Shown here: piece by piece, positions 23,420 through 36,268 of the stretch
Numbering within the stretch: position 1 is the first letter of the stretch
How the letters are laid out: every line of letters begins with the position of its first letter
Source of the DNA: Anarhynchus alexandrinus
Taxonomy: Eukaryota > Chordata > Aves > Charadriiformes > Charadriidae
DNA: 64,000 nt
Assembly: GCA_008711295.1 (NCBI GenBank)
Contig: VUYV01000035.1
Coordinates: 5,424,397-5,488,396 of the forward strand
Reading direction: 5' to 3'
The notes under the pieces: model-generated
What the model saw: only the letters and a program-made list of their open reading frames with translations
Database searches by the model: none
Told to the model about the DNA's origin: nothing
Made by a program: the position numbers and the translations under genes

Positions 23420-26400
23420 CCTCTGCTCTTCACACATTTATAACACAGGTTGAGAACTTTGAAGGAGTGTGGAAATTTACATTGTCTTAGGATCTTTTGG
23501 GATGTTAAGCAAATATATATCGTTATCTCACTGAGATATTGGGCTAGAGGTATCCAAAGGGATTCTGCGATATGAACCATGCTTCTCACTGCAGAATTCT
23601 CCTTTCGGGAGTATGTGATAATACATAGGTAGGACTCCTCATAATGTCCATGCTACATGCATAAACTAAAAGGAAGATCAAATATCAGAGTTGGTGAAAA
23701 TTATTGCTGTCTTTCCTGGTTCAGGTTTAGAGCACAGTGGCTGCGGTTATGCTGACATTACAGTGTAATCATCCAGAGCTCATACCTTTTTATTTTAATA
23801 ATTTTATTATAAATTGAGCATTTACCCTGAATTAGAAAATTTTATGAAGATGAACATGCTTTTATAGGTTGAAATCTTAAAGCAAAATTGCCAAGTACAG
23901 GCTACGCGGGAATTCATAAGGTGCACGCACATACCCAGCTTTAATGGTGGAAACTGGAGGCAGCATCAGAGAGAAAACTGGTTTGTTGATGTTGCTATTA
24001 TTAGTATTATTTACACTACAGTAACACATACAGCATGTGATTAGGGGGTTTGGCTGTGGTTGGTGCTGTCCGTGCCTGACATGAAGCGATAATTCCTGCT
24101 CTTAAGCACTTTTGTTCCATGATAATGATGATATAGAGCAGCAAACCAGCAGGTGGGAGTTGCAGTGGGGGAGGTTGGTTATGTAAAGAAGCCTTTGGCA
24201 CACTGCAGATGATCACCTGGTTAGATGTTCATTGTTGACAGCAATTTTTTAAACCTCATGGAAGAAGGTCTTCATAGGGCAACTGAAAGAAAGTAAGTTG
24301 GAATATTTTATTTGAGGATTGGAGCCATCCATGTGCAGCGAACAAGTTTTTCTGCCCAAGTGAGTATGCCTTCCCAACGAAGGTACAAAGCAAAAGCTAA
24401 GCTAATGTTTGGGTTTATCAAAGCAAGGACTTGGATTGGGACAGTTACATGATGAGTGAATGTGCTAAATGCTGAATTTTAGTGCCTTTGGCTTTGAAAG
24501 GACTTTCTGAAAGGTGTGTTTTGTCATAGGAAAGCAAATAAAACAGTTTCAAACCCTCGAGCATTTTTGTAAAACATCATTCTTGCTTTCTGACCAACCC
24601 CACAACGTGCCCAGGTCTGCAGTCATGCAGATACAGTGATCAGGATGAAAAACTCTGGAAGAAAATGACAGACCTGTACCAATGGAACTAAAGCAGCAAT
24701 AGTTAAGGGTGCTTTTACCTTGGGCACCAGACACAAGAGGGAAACATAATCGCATATACTAATAATATGCTAGACTGTATACCATCTACAGCCCTTGGGG
24801 CTAGCCCTGGACTGAAACCTTGGTGTACTAGATGGGGTACAGCACAGCAGAATGGATGGCCTCTGTGTACACAGGACTTAGAGCCTATATTCAAGGCAAC
24901 TGAGAGGCACAGATGCTGAAATGAGGATCATGAGGAAACGACAACACAGTAGTGACCAGCGCAATAATACCCCAAGAGTCACACTGCTTTTAGAGATTAC
25001 CATGATATAAATGTGAAAATATTAGGAGGCTTTGTAATTTTCTGGAGTGCTGTATTCTCTGAGTGTATCAGAATGCATCCTGCAGTGTTAAAAGAGAGTC
25101 TGGCAGGTTTTCAAAGGTCATTAACCTGTCTGTGAAGACAAGGCTTGGCTTACTTATTCAGTACAGATTTGCTGAAAGATTCATAAAGGGTCTATGAACA
25201 GTTTGGACAGGTACTTGTTTCAAAAGCTTCAGGCTGTTGTAATATTCAGCATCTGGGTTCAAATCCAAATTATGTGGCTGAAGCCCTCTTTATTTTTGAG
25301 AGAAAGAAGTATCCCCTGGTTTGTGATATTATGTGAATTCAGTGGGAGCTTGTAGTTCTGTCCAAAATGCCGTGAAATCATGTGCCACTGAATGCTTCCT
25401 CTGAAGTGTTGCAGTGCAATAAGATTGAGGACTTTCTAGATCTACCCATGAACCAATTGAACTCAATCAAAACAGAACATGTAGCAAACACAGTTGTATG
25501 AACTGAAATAGAAATTGTTTTGGGGAAAGACAGTGTCAAGGCAAGGCAACAGTTTCTCTCAAGTTTCCAAGACTATAAAAGTAAACACTAATACTCTTAG
25601 GTGATGAAAATATTTGTTGTTTTATCAAGTGGAAGAACAGCAAGGCAGCACACCATGTTGTATGCTGTGGGGATGCCCCTAGGCAAATCTGAATAACCAC
25701 GTATGTGCTTATTTTGTATAAGCAGCTTGGATAATTATGGCTTTTGGGGATGCACTTAGCCTAATTTGTGCTGCTTTGTGTGGCTTGATCAGCAGTTACT
25801 TCTCAGTTTCCTCATCTCGTATGACATGCCTTTCTCTCTGTGAAATGGTTTAGCTGATGGAAGGACCTGTATGTCAAGATTTTCCACGCTAAAAACATAA
25901 CTCAAAAGCAACAACTTAAAGCTAAATATGAAGGGACCAAAGGGTGGATGTTTTCCCAGTAATAACTCCCATTGGTTTGTACAGTCTCCACGCATATGTA
26001 TTTCAGCTTGAAGTGATGTGGAGCTCCAGCACTGGGGAACTTGGCACATGGGTAATGAATAAAAACTGATAGCAGTTTTCTTTCCTTCTGGTTCTGGCCA
26101 ATTCATAGTTTGCCTGAGCTATAGTAATTTTGGTTTCCTATCAAATTTGTTATTTCTCCTTTGTATGTTTTTTAATCTGTACCTTGAGAGATTCTTTTCA
26201 CTAATGTCAATGCCACAGGTAAAACACAAAGCTCCCCAGGACTTCGTAACTCTTGCACAGAGTTGTACTTAAATACTCCAAATCCTTGTCTTGTATAGAC
26301 ACATGGGGAGTGGGAAACATCACTGATGAAGAGGCATAGGGTGGATGAGGAGTGTTGAGAGGACAGAGTGATCAGCCCAGTAGGAGTGCAGTGGGAAGGG

Positions 26401-29239
26401 GTTACTGCGGTACTGGAGGTGCTGATAGAGTGGGAGTGGCCTGGGGACAAGGAGGGCACGGCATCCTCTCTGTCAGCTGGGCTTTATTTTCTTTGCTCAA
26501 CTCTTTCAGATTGGTCTTGTCAGGCTTTTGATTAATGTGGCCCTAGGATGGTTAAATTTATCTGAGTTAAATTTATTAACGTGCGCCTTGATAATTGGAA
26601 GCACAAGCCGTGCACGCTCGCAGGAGCTGCACATTCACCGGATACTGAAGGGAAGAAAAATGGGCTGCTGTTTTCCTTCATTATGCCTTGTTTGTGTGAG
26701 GCTTTGATACTCACTTTCAGTTCCTTTCTCCTTCCTTTCTTTCTCTCTCCCCTTTATGTAATGATGGTGTGCTGAATAATTTTTATTAAATGCTCAGTGC
26801 TGAAACTGATAGGACGAAAGAAAGAGGTGAGCCGAGAACTCTTTGGCGCCCTGTGCTTTGCATCTTGGTCATGCAACAGCTCAGTCGCAAACAGCACAAC
26901 TTCCATTCATGCTTGATCAATGTCTGTGGGTGCCTGAAGACTGCGACAGAAAGTCTGAGGCTGAGTAGTGGTCCCCGCTGGGCTTTGCAGCTCTGTAGGC
27001 TTGTACAAATAGAAACTGGTTCTCTGGTGGTGGTGGTTGTTTTATTTTAAACTTGCCCTTCCTGCCATTGTTTGAAGACTGAGCATCCAGGCAAGGAGGG
27101 ATGTGTTTGCTACTCATTCTAACTGCAATATTCCCCATAGTTTGGTGATAAAGATAAAGCCATTAGTTTCCTATTCTGACCGTGTGTGCGAAGCACCAAT
27201 GATGAGACAAAGGGACTGGGTTTTGTCTCCTCCATTATCTCTTTACTATGTTCCTCTTTCCCTCCTCCTTATTCTGTATCACAAAGAGTTAGACTCTGCA
27301 GATTTGACCTTCCATATTACGCACAAGAGCGTAATACGTCTCAGACTATAGCTCTTTTCAGACTTATGTAACACCTTCCCCTTCCCCCTCCCCCCAAAAA
27401 AAGACAGCTCCACCTGCTTTGGATATTGAATCATCACATGTGGGCCTTTGAAAAGGAAAGAAATTGGGGAGTGGAGTGGAAAGAATTGTTGGGCAGGAAT
27501 TTACTCTTTGGTGACTTTGTTCCTGGCTAGCCTTAGATATTGCCTGATGAGAGTTAAAGGGAGTTTTGAAGGGAAAGCGGTTCCCAACATCTTTCAGAGC
27601 ATTGTCAAATGAATGCAGAAACTGAGAATGATAAAGTTTCCAATTTTGGTGCCAACTCCCTGCTCGATGAAGTTAATAGGTGCTTGCAGAGCTCTGATTT
27701 TCTTGGGTTTGCCACACACAGCCCAGTGAAGGCAGTGTTAACAGCATACACGTGTACTCGGTAATAGTTTGCAAACCCTTAATTCACAGTGTTATGCATG
27801 CAAATGTGCAGTATGTAACTGTGTCCTACTAAACTCCCTGGCAGACAGCTGACTGGACCCTGCAAGCCATAGGATACTGCTGTAAGTGGCAGAGCAAATG
27901 GCCTGATTAACTCTTCAAAGAAGTGTAAGTAAAAGATCTAAATGCTCCTACATGGGCAATGATAAAATTGTCTTCTAGTTAAGAAAGCAGAGGACACTGA
28001 TATGTTGCTAATGTTAATAGTGTGATGGAATTAAAACCACCAAATGCAAAATGACTGACGAGAGAACGACAGTTTACGCTGTGCTGTTCTGGGCTCGCCT
28101 CGTGAGTGTTCCTCAGGAGGAGTTTCTGGCTGTGCGCTGAGTTGGGGTGGGTTAGCTCTCGCCTTTACTTAATGATGGGAAAGGGGTGGATATCTCTGAA
28201 GTGACGTAGAGTAGGTGCCATTCTGGCTAGTGCAAATACAGAGGAGTAACTGCAAATGGTACCAAAGGAGTTCCTTACAGGAATGAAGATTTTGATGGGT
28301 CCAGGGTGGTACAGGAGTGCACCGCTTCAGCTGACAGCCACCAGCATTGCTGCATTCTCAGCTGAAAGACATGAGCATCGTATACTGCCATGGGAGTTAA
28401 TCCTGCATCCACTGAGAGCAGTGTCACTCTGCAGAGTGCAGTGGGACAGTCATTGTTTAGGGTATCACAAAGAAAGTAATTACAAAGCTCTCTTCATTGC
28501 TGGTTGTACTGTTGTGATTCTGATAAATAATACTGATTATGCAGTGTGTTATGAGTGTTTCCCCCAGTTGAGGCACCTGATGAGTGTCCTTTTAGCAGTG
28601 TGTAGCATTATAGAGCTGAATTGTGGGGTTTAAAGTTAAACCTATATGTCCCAGCTAATTAGCAGCAGCAGTGAGGGAAATTAAACAAAATATGACACTA
28701 GCAAATGGATTTACATCTGTAATAGCTGTCACACTGAGTCAGTCTCCTGTCATCACATGTCCTCTTTATGCAAGGCTGGGGAAACCATTATGAATATTAT
28801 CATAAAGTGATAATGACACCAGCTTATCTTAAATGTAGTCTTTCGGGGAGTTGAAACACGTTTTCTGCCTGAGCCTAAGCACGTTTCTAAAGATGGAAAG
28901 AGTAACATTTTTGGGATAGGTATGGCAGGATGCTTGTGCCCTTTGAATCTGCAGATGTTCCTAGAACTAGAAAGAGGGATAAAGTGAGACTAATGAGGTA
29001 TGTTTACTTGGTCTCATCTTAAGCTTACAGAATGAAAAAGACATAGTTGCTGGGAGAAATATTCTAACGTTTCTCAATTTGCTTGTATAAGCCATTTAGA
29101 TGGTTGTTTTGCAACTTTGATCTTTTCTCAGAAAGAAACAAGCCCTTTACCTTTAAATATAATTTGCAGCAAAGAGCAATTCCTGAGCAAAGAACAACAG
29201 AGAATGTGAATTGCAGAGACCACTTATGCAGGATACTGG

Positions 29240-29450
29240 GAAATAATGATCATGTGGAAAATGTACACAGTTTAATTAAGCACATTGATTAAATCAATAT
29301 GATTCCAACAGCTTAGTGCTCCAATCAGCTTAATCTCATTAAATGTAATTCAGGCCTCGATAATTGATTAATAATGCATTATAGTTTATGAATTATTGAC
29401 TCCAAGTTATTATAACTGTGCCTGCTCCCTGCGTGGAAACCAGTGTTGCA
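29240..29450. promoter_or_regulatory. Candidate homeodomain-site cluster
   Basis: Within about 200 bp there are roughly ten TAAT/ATTA cores. They include TTTAATTAAG, the 15-bp palindrome ATTGATTAAATCAAT (29284-29298), TAATTGATTA (29361-29370, a paired-type dimer site) and the 12-bp palindrome ATAATGCATTAT (29371-29382). The density and symmetry suggest an enhancer-like element; this is inference from motif content only. Confidence 0.35.
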
Positions 29451-31282
29451 TGTTAATTATGAAAGGCTCAAGCTCTCTTCTCTTGAATAACTTTTTTAAA
29501 GCTGGAGATGACATATCTCCTAGTGAAATGGGGATCAAATTAGATCAACGCCTTATTGGAGTTAGTCCACCCCAAAGGAAAATGCACTCTTTAAAGGAAG
29601 CTCTTATCTAATAATGTTGAAATAGGGAGGTAGAATGACCTGCTTTGATTGGTAATGATCTTTCAAGCAGCCAGAAGAACTGCCTGTAGCAATTCAGCTG
29701 GAGTGCTAACCTGGCATTGTGCTGATTGGAAACAGTTCACAACAGCAAGCGCATCTGTTGTTGTTCTAGTGTCACTGCGTGCTCTGACTCCTCCAGCACA
29801 CGTGCACGCAGTATAGCCAATGCTGCTGAACCCTTAGGTCAGTTCTGTGTGCCAAGTATAGAGCAGTCCAGTTCCCCATATTTGTCTGAATGCTGAGTGT
29901 TTTCTGTAAGAAGGACCGATAGGCTTTTATAATGGCATTTCTACACCGCAAGTGTGATACAAGAAGAAAGAACTGTTGCTACTGTTGATGAAAGTCTCAG
30001 GAGAGAAACCAAGAACTGAAGAAAGCCTCTGCTCTTCAGGTGGCCCCCTTATTAGACTGCATTTCCACTGAATGTGAACAGAGGATGTCGTCTCAGATTG
30101 TTTTTCTGGCTATCTAGGTACTTAACATGGTCCAAATTGCTATCTTATGCGGAAAGAGTCCACTAGCATTATATTTCCTTGAAATATTCTATTTACGGAA
30201 CCTGTTCTGCTTTTTTCTTTTCATCTTCTCTACCTCTATTCCTTATTTGTGATTATAGTTAAAAGAGAACAGATTTTAGTGCGTGTAGAAATTGAATGAG
30301 ATGACAATTATAGCAAACTGTGGAGAAAAAACTTTTTTTTTTTTTTGCTTTATTCTTACATCTGCAATAGTGAGTTTTGTATCTCTCTATTCCCTTGAAT
30401 TGAAGATTTGCTCCTAATTTGCAGGGGTGCCAGGTGGAAATGCTGGTTCCTCTGTTGCTTTGTACCAAACACTTTGTTTTTGGTGACAGGAACAGTCAGC
30501 TGTTGTGAAAACTGTGATCCTGTTTTAATGCATCAGTGAAGAAAAGTTGAATAAAATTGTCATGTATTCTACAGTGTTAAATAAAAATCATTATTCTTCA
30601 GTCTGTAATTTTTTTTCTGCTTGAATAGGCAGTTTATCAAGCATCTGAAGCCAAAGCAGTGATCTCTAGATACGCAACACTCATGGTGTGTGCTCTAAAT
30701 TTCTCAAGATTGTCTTTCAATTTCAAACATCTCTTCTCTCTTTTCTTCCTGATATCCCAGTCACAACAATGTGGCAGCCCATTGCAAAAAAGAGCAGACA
30801 AATTCCTGTGAAACTGTGGTCCTGTTTGAGTATCCAGTCTACTGCTGTAAAGGTGGAAACTGGTTGAATGGAACATGAATTTTGTGAGACAGACAATGGC
30901 TGTCTGCAGTATTTTTCATGATGGATCCACTGCTCTTTGATCCCAGTGTTTGGTGGAACAGACTCAGCCAGCACAGCTTTGACACTATGGTCAGCCTTCT
31001 GTGAGTTTGGCAAAATGCATATTAATATATTGAATCCAATTAGTCAAGGCAGCAAGCAATGCACAGAAAACACTGAACAAGGATGCTAAAAATGCCTCGA
31101 AGCACAGACAACCACAGTGTTTTTTTGCAAAGGGAAAGAGTACATATTAGGGTAATCTCTTTCTCTCCTATCTTTTGCTTTATGTAGCATGCTAGCAGAA
31201 CGGGCATCTGAAGTGAGATAATTTGTACTGCAGTGGCTGCTCTTCGTTCATCTGTAGTTTTCTGGGTTGCTTTTGTTGTTTC

Positions 31283-31300
31283 TTTTTTTTTTTTTTTTTT
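31283..31300. repeat. Homopolymer T run (18 nt) followed by A6
   Basis: Eighteen T bases followed directly by AAAAAA on the + strand; simple sequence. Confidence 0.9.
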
Positions 31301-34300
31301 AAAAAACCTAACTTCTGAAATTTGGAGATTTGTTCTAAGCCCTCCTTTTTTTAGGGGATAGTGCTGCAGAATATTCTGCTGTTTCTTCAACACTTGTTCT
31401 GTTACCTTTCGTTCTTTGAATTATAACAGTCTTATCTTTGTTCCAAGAGACTTGTAACCTTTCCATGTTCCTTTCCAGAGAAGAAATATTCTGATTAACA
31501 GCAGCATTTTCTGGAAAGTAAGTTAGCAATGTTGTCTTGCTTGGTATGGACTTGGGCTAGAACATCAGTAGCGCTTAGCACTGGCTACGCTCCAGTCTTC
31601 CAGAATATCCGAGACTTTTCTGATACATGAATGAACTAAGCATCTTGAAAATCTAATCCAGCACATATCTTAGTCATAATTATTTTTGTTTACAATTGGT
31701 TTGTCAAGTGCAATGTCTTCTCACAGGAGCGTGGTACTACTTGTATTTTTGTTATAAGGCATTGAAGAATTATGAATGAAACTGAATACGGTTTGGTCAT
31801 ATGTATTTCTTGTATTGCTTTAGAAATTTATAGCCAGCTGCTTGGAACATGCCTGTCTCACAACACCCCAGTGCCTTGGCCTCATTGCAGTGGAGCTACA
31901 AGCATCTGTAGGAGTGATGGGTTGCCCAAATTCTTGCCGTAACAGAAGGGGGAAAAAAAATTCATCTTCTCTCTCTTAGGTGGAAACAATTCAGGAAAAA
32001 CCTGCAGATGCTGTGCTTCCAATGGCCAATCTGTGTGTCTGGTAGAGGTATTGAAATACAGCCTGGCGCAGCCCGCAGGCAGCTTTTACCCCCTTTTACA
32101 AGCATTGGACTGCTACTAGGTTTCTGTTATCAACTTCAAATCATGGCATGAAAAAAAAAACGCCAAATGTATTTCAGTGAGCTGCACATTTCCCTTGCCT
32201 GGCCATAAATTCCAGTCACACGGTCCTGTGGGGCACATGCTTAAAAGGTCAATGTGGTACTGTATAAATTAGCCTAAGAAGCATTTGAATTGAGTTAAAT
32301 CTGTTCTCAGTGTGACAGAGATGGGGTCTGTGAGGGAGGACATAATTTTGGGGTCAGATTGACTGCAGATACTGAATATCATTATGAGCAATATGCCTTC
32401 TAAGGGGTGCCGAGTTAATGCTTGTGCCTCAAGGTAAAAGCAGAGGTCAGGAAGGGGTTTCTTCCAGCTGCTCACAACCTTGCCCACTTGGTCATGCATC
32501 TTACTGCACAGGTTTTTGTTTTTCACACATTACGAGGTCTGGAGCACCTGGTGATGCAGGGTATAAAGTGGGTTGGCCTGAAGGTGGTTGGGTTTGCCCT
32601 TCAACACCTGTGTTAAATCAGTTGCTTCTAGATGGTAGAGCTGAAGTTGTGGATGGTGTGGCAGCTTGTGAATCACCCTTGCTCCTTGAGTAAAAGGCTA
32701 GTAAGAAGGTCCCCATGGCTCCTGGGTTGGAAACCTGCTGTAAGGTAAGAGTTTTGTAACAGTAGAGGTGCTGCTTGTGATTTGGTTTGGTTTGTTGTTT
32801 GGTTTTTTTTTAATTTTATTTTATTTTTCCTATCTTCTGTGCCCTGTCTGCTCTCTGGAAGGCAATTAAGATGTACTCCTCCAAGAAGAGGAGATGACCT
32901 GCAGGGTTGTCCCAGCAACCAGTTGTTCACCTTTCTGTTTGGTTGTACCTCCTCACTGATGACTGCTAGGCAAGCTGTGGTCAGGGAGTAAGGGGCAGGA
33001 GAGCTGGCGGTTGGCCTTGTGAAAGAGTAATCTGTATCTGGAAAGTTCACCGAGCACAGCGTGTGTACCAGCTGCTGTCAGACCCGAACAATTGTACTGG
33101 CCATCATAGAGAGCAGGTTTTGTCTCTGGTTCAATACTTTTTCCTTTCTGGAACAGCAAGGCTGTGCTGATCCACAGATTGAGCTAGATACACGTTGCTT
33201 TTTGCCTGATGATCTCATGGGAACAAACTATATTTTGATTTGTACTGGACAGCAAGATTGGGCAAAAAGTGGGCTCTGCCACTCTTCTGGCAAACCGTTG
33301 CTTTTAGTTGGGGAACTCAGCTTGGGGATGATTTAGGGGAAAATGGCCAAGTCTTGCACAGATTGTGTTAAAGAATTGCTAGGCTTTGACAGAAACCAGA
33401 GTGCATCCTGCTAACAGGAGAAGCCTGTTGCTCTTGGGTGTTTTTTCATGATCCTGTGAATCTTGAATTTCTCACTCTGACAATAGGCTTCTGCCATGCA
33501 CAGGCAAACCCTTCCTCAATACACAGAACTAACAGACTGCTGGGAAATAGCGTGGGTGGCATTATAACTCATGTTTTTTTTCACCTTTATTCTTCTAAAT
33601 TGGGAAGTTCCTTGGTGCTTTTAAATCTTGGCTGACTGATTTGGAGAGACTGTCTATTGTGACTCACTTTAAAAAAGAACAGCCGCTCACCCTATACCTT
33701 AAGGCTTTGAAAACTTTCTGGAAACCAACGTTCCAGGCTACATGTTTTTGGCTGATAAAGGCTGACCTAGTTGGTCATGTATTACAAATGATGGGAGTTG
33801 TTTGGATTTTGTGGAGCAGCTTTGCTGCATGTTTGCCAGAGCTGCAAGCAGATAGTTTGTTCAGCTCTGCCCACATCCACGCGAGTGAGTCCACGCTCAT
33901 GTGCAACATAGCAAATGGGATTTCTCTGTGCTGATCCTAATATTAATCTACCTGAGAGCATTAGTGAGTGAGGAAGCATTTTTGTAACTGTGTGCGTTTG
34001 CTTTTCTCCTGGTTTTGTATCTGCAATTCTGAACACCTGCTATTTCTAATTCCCACCTGTAAGTTGATTTTGCTGGGAGGGTCTATGCGGAGTTCTGCCT
34101 GACCTGTTTAACTAAGTTTAATTCCTCTAATTGGAGTACAGGATCCATTGCTGTGTGACTGATGCAGCCAATCTTACACCGGTAAAATAAGTACAGCAAT
34201 ATATTGAAACTAGTAGTTTGCAGACACCACAGGCTCACACTTCTTGTTGCTTATAACTGACACATTCTAGAAACAAGTATTTGTGATTAATGGGCTGCAG

Positions 34301-34792
34301 TTATACAGCAATATGAAAATGAAATAGAACTAAAAATACCCCATAATGATTTTTAAAATGCTGTTCTGTTAATGAGAGGATTTGTCCATCTCTACATCAA
34401 AGAGAAACTTGTTAACTCTCTGAGCTTGCCCACCTGTTTCTAATACAGAAATAGAAATTGCTAATAAACAAGTGGAGACAGTTGCTATGTTCAGACTGCA
34501 AATGTGCTGATAAGATCAACTAGTTGATGAGTGACATGGTAGATACTGCAAAATGCACCAGTGCTCGCAGACAGCTAAACTTGGACTTCTGTATCATTTC
34601 AGGGCACTTATTATGTGGCTGTTGGATATCGCTTTCTAGCCGAAGGAAAAATAGGTGCATCGAGTTTCTTTCTAGGTCATTTTGGGTTTTCTCTGATTTT
34701 TCTCTGCTTCATTTTGATACATAATTTTTCAGAATTAGGCAGCAAAAGGAACAGTCCTAGTCAGTATGTCTCTTCTGCCCTTCTGAATAGAA

Positions 34793-34804
34793 GGGGGGGG
34801 GGGG
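34793..34804. repeat. Homopolymer G run (12 nt)
   Basis: Twelve consecutive G bases in otherwise AT-rich intron. Such runs often vary in length and are prone to base-calling error. Confidence 0.9.
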
Positions 34805-35486
34805 AAGTTGCATTTTGAAGTCACCAGCTACCCATTATACCTGTAGACAGGTCTCCTAATGAATTGCTTGCTAATTTTGTCAGGATGGTTTTTCTTAAGG
34901 TGTGTGGCATCTTAGAGAAGTTCAATGCCTTTTCTCCCTGCTCCATTTTAACTTTATGTTAATGAACTTTGCATAATCAAATCAGGCCCCAGAACCAACA
35001 GGGCTTGTTCCAGATCTTAACTCTGTTTCCCAAAGAAGGTGTTTTTTCAGTAACACTCAGAAAATTATATCTATCAAATCACCAGCGCATTTAGAGTTTA
35101 ATTTGCTCTATCAGTTGCAATTCTCGTGCTACTTAGCTGTGGGGAACAAAAAAGTCATTTTCCCTGCCGCTTTGTAATCTCTTTTACAAGATTTTTCTCT
35201 TCATTCTTCATTGAATTTGTTTAACAAACTGAAGATTTTCTGGCTTAGCCTGGGTGCTGCTTCTGTGTCTTTGAAATAGGTGAGGTTAAATAAAATAGGC
35301 TGAATTTTTTATTAAAACATGATGGGAGGCAGAGGTGATAAGTATGAGTGAATGAAGAAGTCACGAGGGGCTTGGAGGTATGTCTTGAACCACAAATAAA
35401 GAAGGACTTGTGGATGACTCAAGCAAAACATTAAAAGGCATTATGGAGTTTTCTTTTGAGTCTCCCAAATGTTCTAGACTTCTCTA

Positions 35487-35572
35487 TTGTAGTAGGTCTC
35501 TCTGGTTTCCTTGAAAAATGAATATTTTTTTTTTTTTTAATTTTTCAAGGAAACCAGAGAGACCTACTACAA
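35487..35572. repeat. Perfect 33-bp inverted repeat, hairpin with T-rich loop
   Basis: The left arm 35487-35519 (TTGTAGTAGGTCTCTCTGG ... CTTGAAAAAT) is the exact reverse complement of the right arm 35540-35572. The 20-nt spacer is mostly T. Past one G/A mismatch, two more A-T pairs extend the stem to about 35-36 positions and leave a loop of about 14 nt. It does not resemble a known avian transposon, and no flanking target duplication was seen. Confidence 0.95.
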
Positions 35573-35929
35573 CATCCCATTCCCTTTCCTCATTCTTCCC
35601 TTATCACTTTCATGTCATCTTTCACCTTCTCCCCCAGGTCTGAAAGCATGACAAAATAGTGGTGGATGCAGCAATATCATAGCACTCTGCAAATGCATGT
35701 GTATGTGCTAATTTTAGGAGGAGTGAGTGGGTTTCCAAATGAAAATGACAGCTGTGTTGTAGCATCAGGGTATAGGACAATTATAGCAGAGAGGGCTCTG
35801 CTGGTGATGTGTAAGTGAAGGACTCAATTCATTTTCATGGCTCATGAAAAGAGGAGGAAGTGCTTTGAAGACAGGTGTTATGTAGAAATTCAGTTCTTGG
35901 GTGAATGTGAATGGCACAGGATACTTCAT

Positions 35930-36112
35930 GACTGGAACTTGGGAAATGGATGTCGAGCTTCCAACTCTGTGACTGATTTGTATTTTATCCTTGGGCAACT
36001 TACTTGATTTTTCTGTAAATCTCTGCTTTCTTAACTTGGCATACGCTCAAAACATGTAATCTTCAGTCTGTGAGGTGTTTCAAGAGAAGATAAGCGAGAT
36101 GGAATTTATTAT
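35930..36112 (+). mobile_element. MIR-type SINE, eroded
   Basis: TTTTATCCTTGGGCAACTTACTTGATTTTTCTGTAAATCTCTGC resembles the MIR core (GACCTTGGGCAAGTTACTTAACCTCTCTG). It is preceded by CCAACTCTGTGACTGA and followed by TCTGTGAGGTGTTTCAAGAGAAGATAAG and TTTATTATTG, in the MIR order. The sequence is diverged and the borders approximate. Confidence 0.6.
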
Positions 36113-36182
36113 TGTTGGCATCAGAGTGACTTTGACAGGGCTCCCATGGTGGTCACCTAGTAGAAGACTGTAACTAGTGATT

Positions 36183-36268
36183 GAAGTGGAGATGAAGAAA
36201 AGAGGAAGATAGGACAGCAAGAAAAAGAAAAGCAAGATAGAAGAAGAGATGGACAGGAGGGCAGGAAG
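36183..36268 (+). repeat. Polypurine (GA-rich) tract
   Basis: About 85 nt that are nearly all A and G on the + strand (GAAGAAAAGAGGAAG-type runs), with only scattered C and T. It is low complexity and directly downstream of the MIR-like copy. Confidence 0.8.

Noticed and set aside
25795..25830. CTTCTCAGTTTCCTCATCTCGT as a further MIR
   Set aside because: Only one short MIR-like word; none of the neighbouring landmarks is present.
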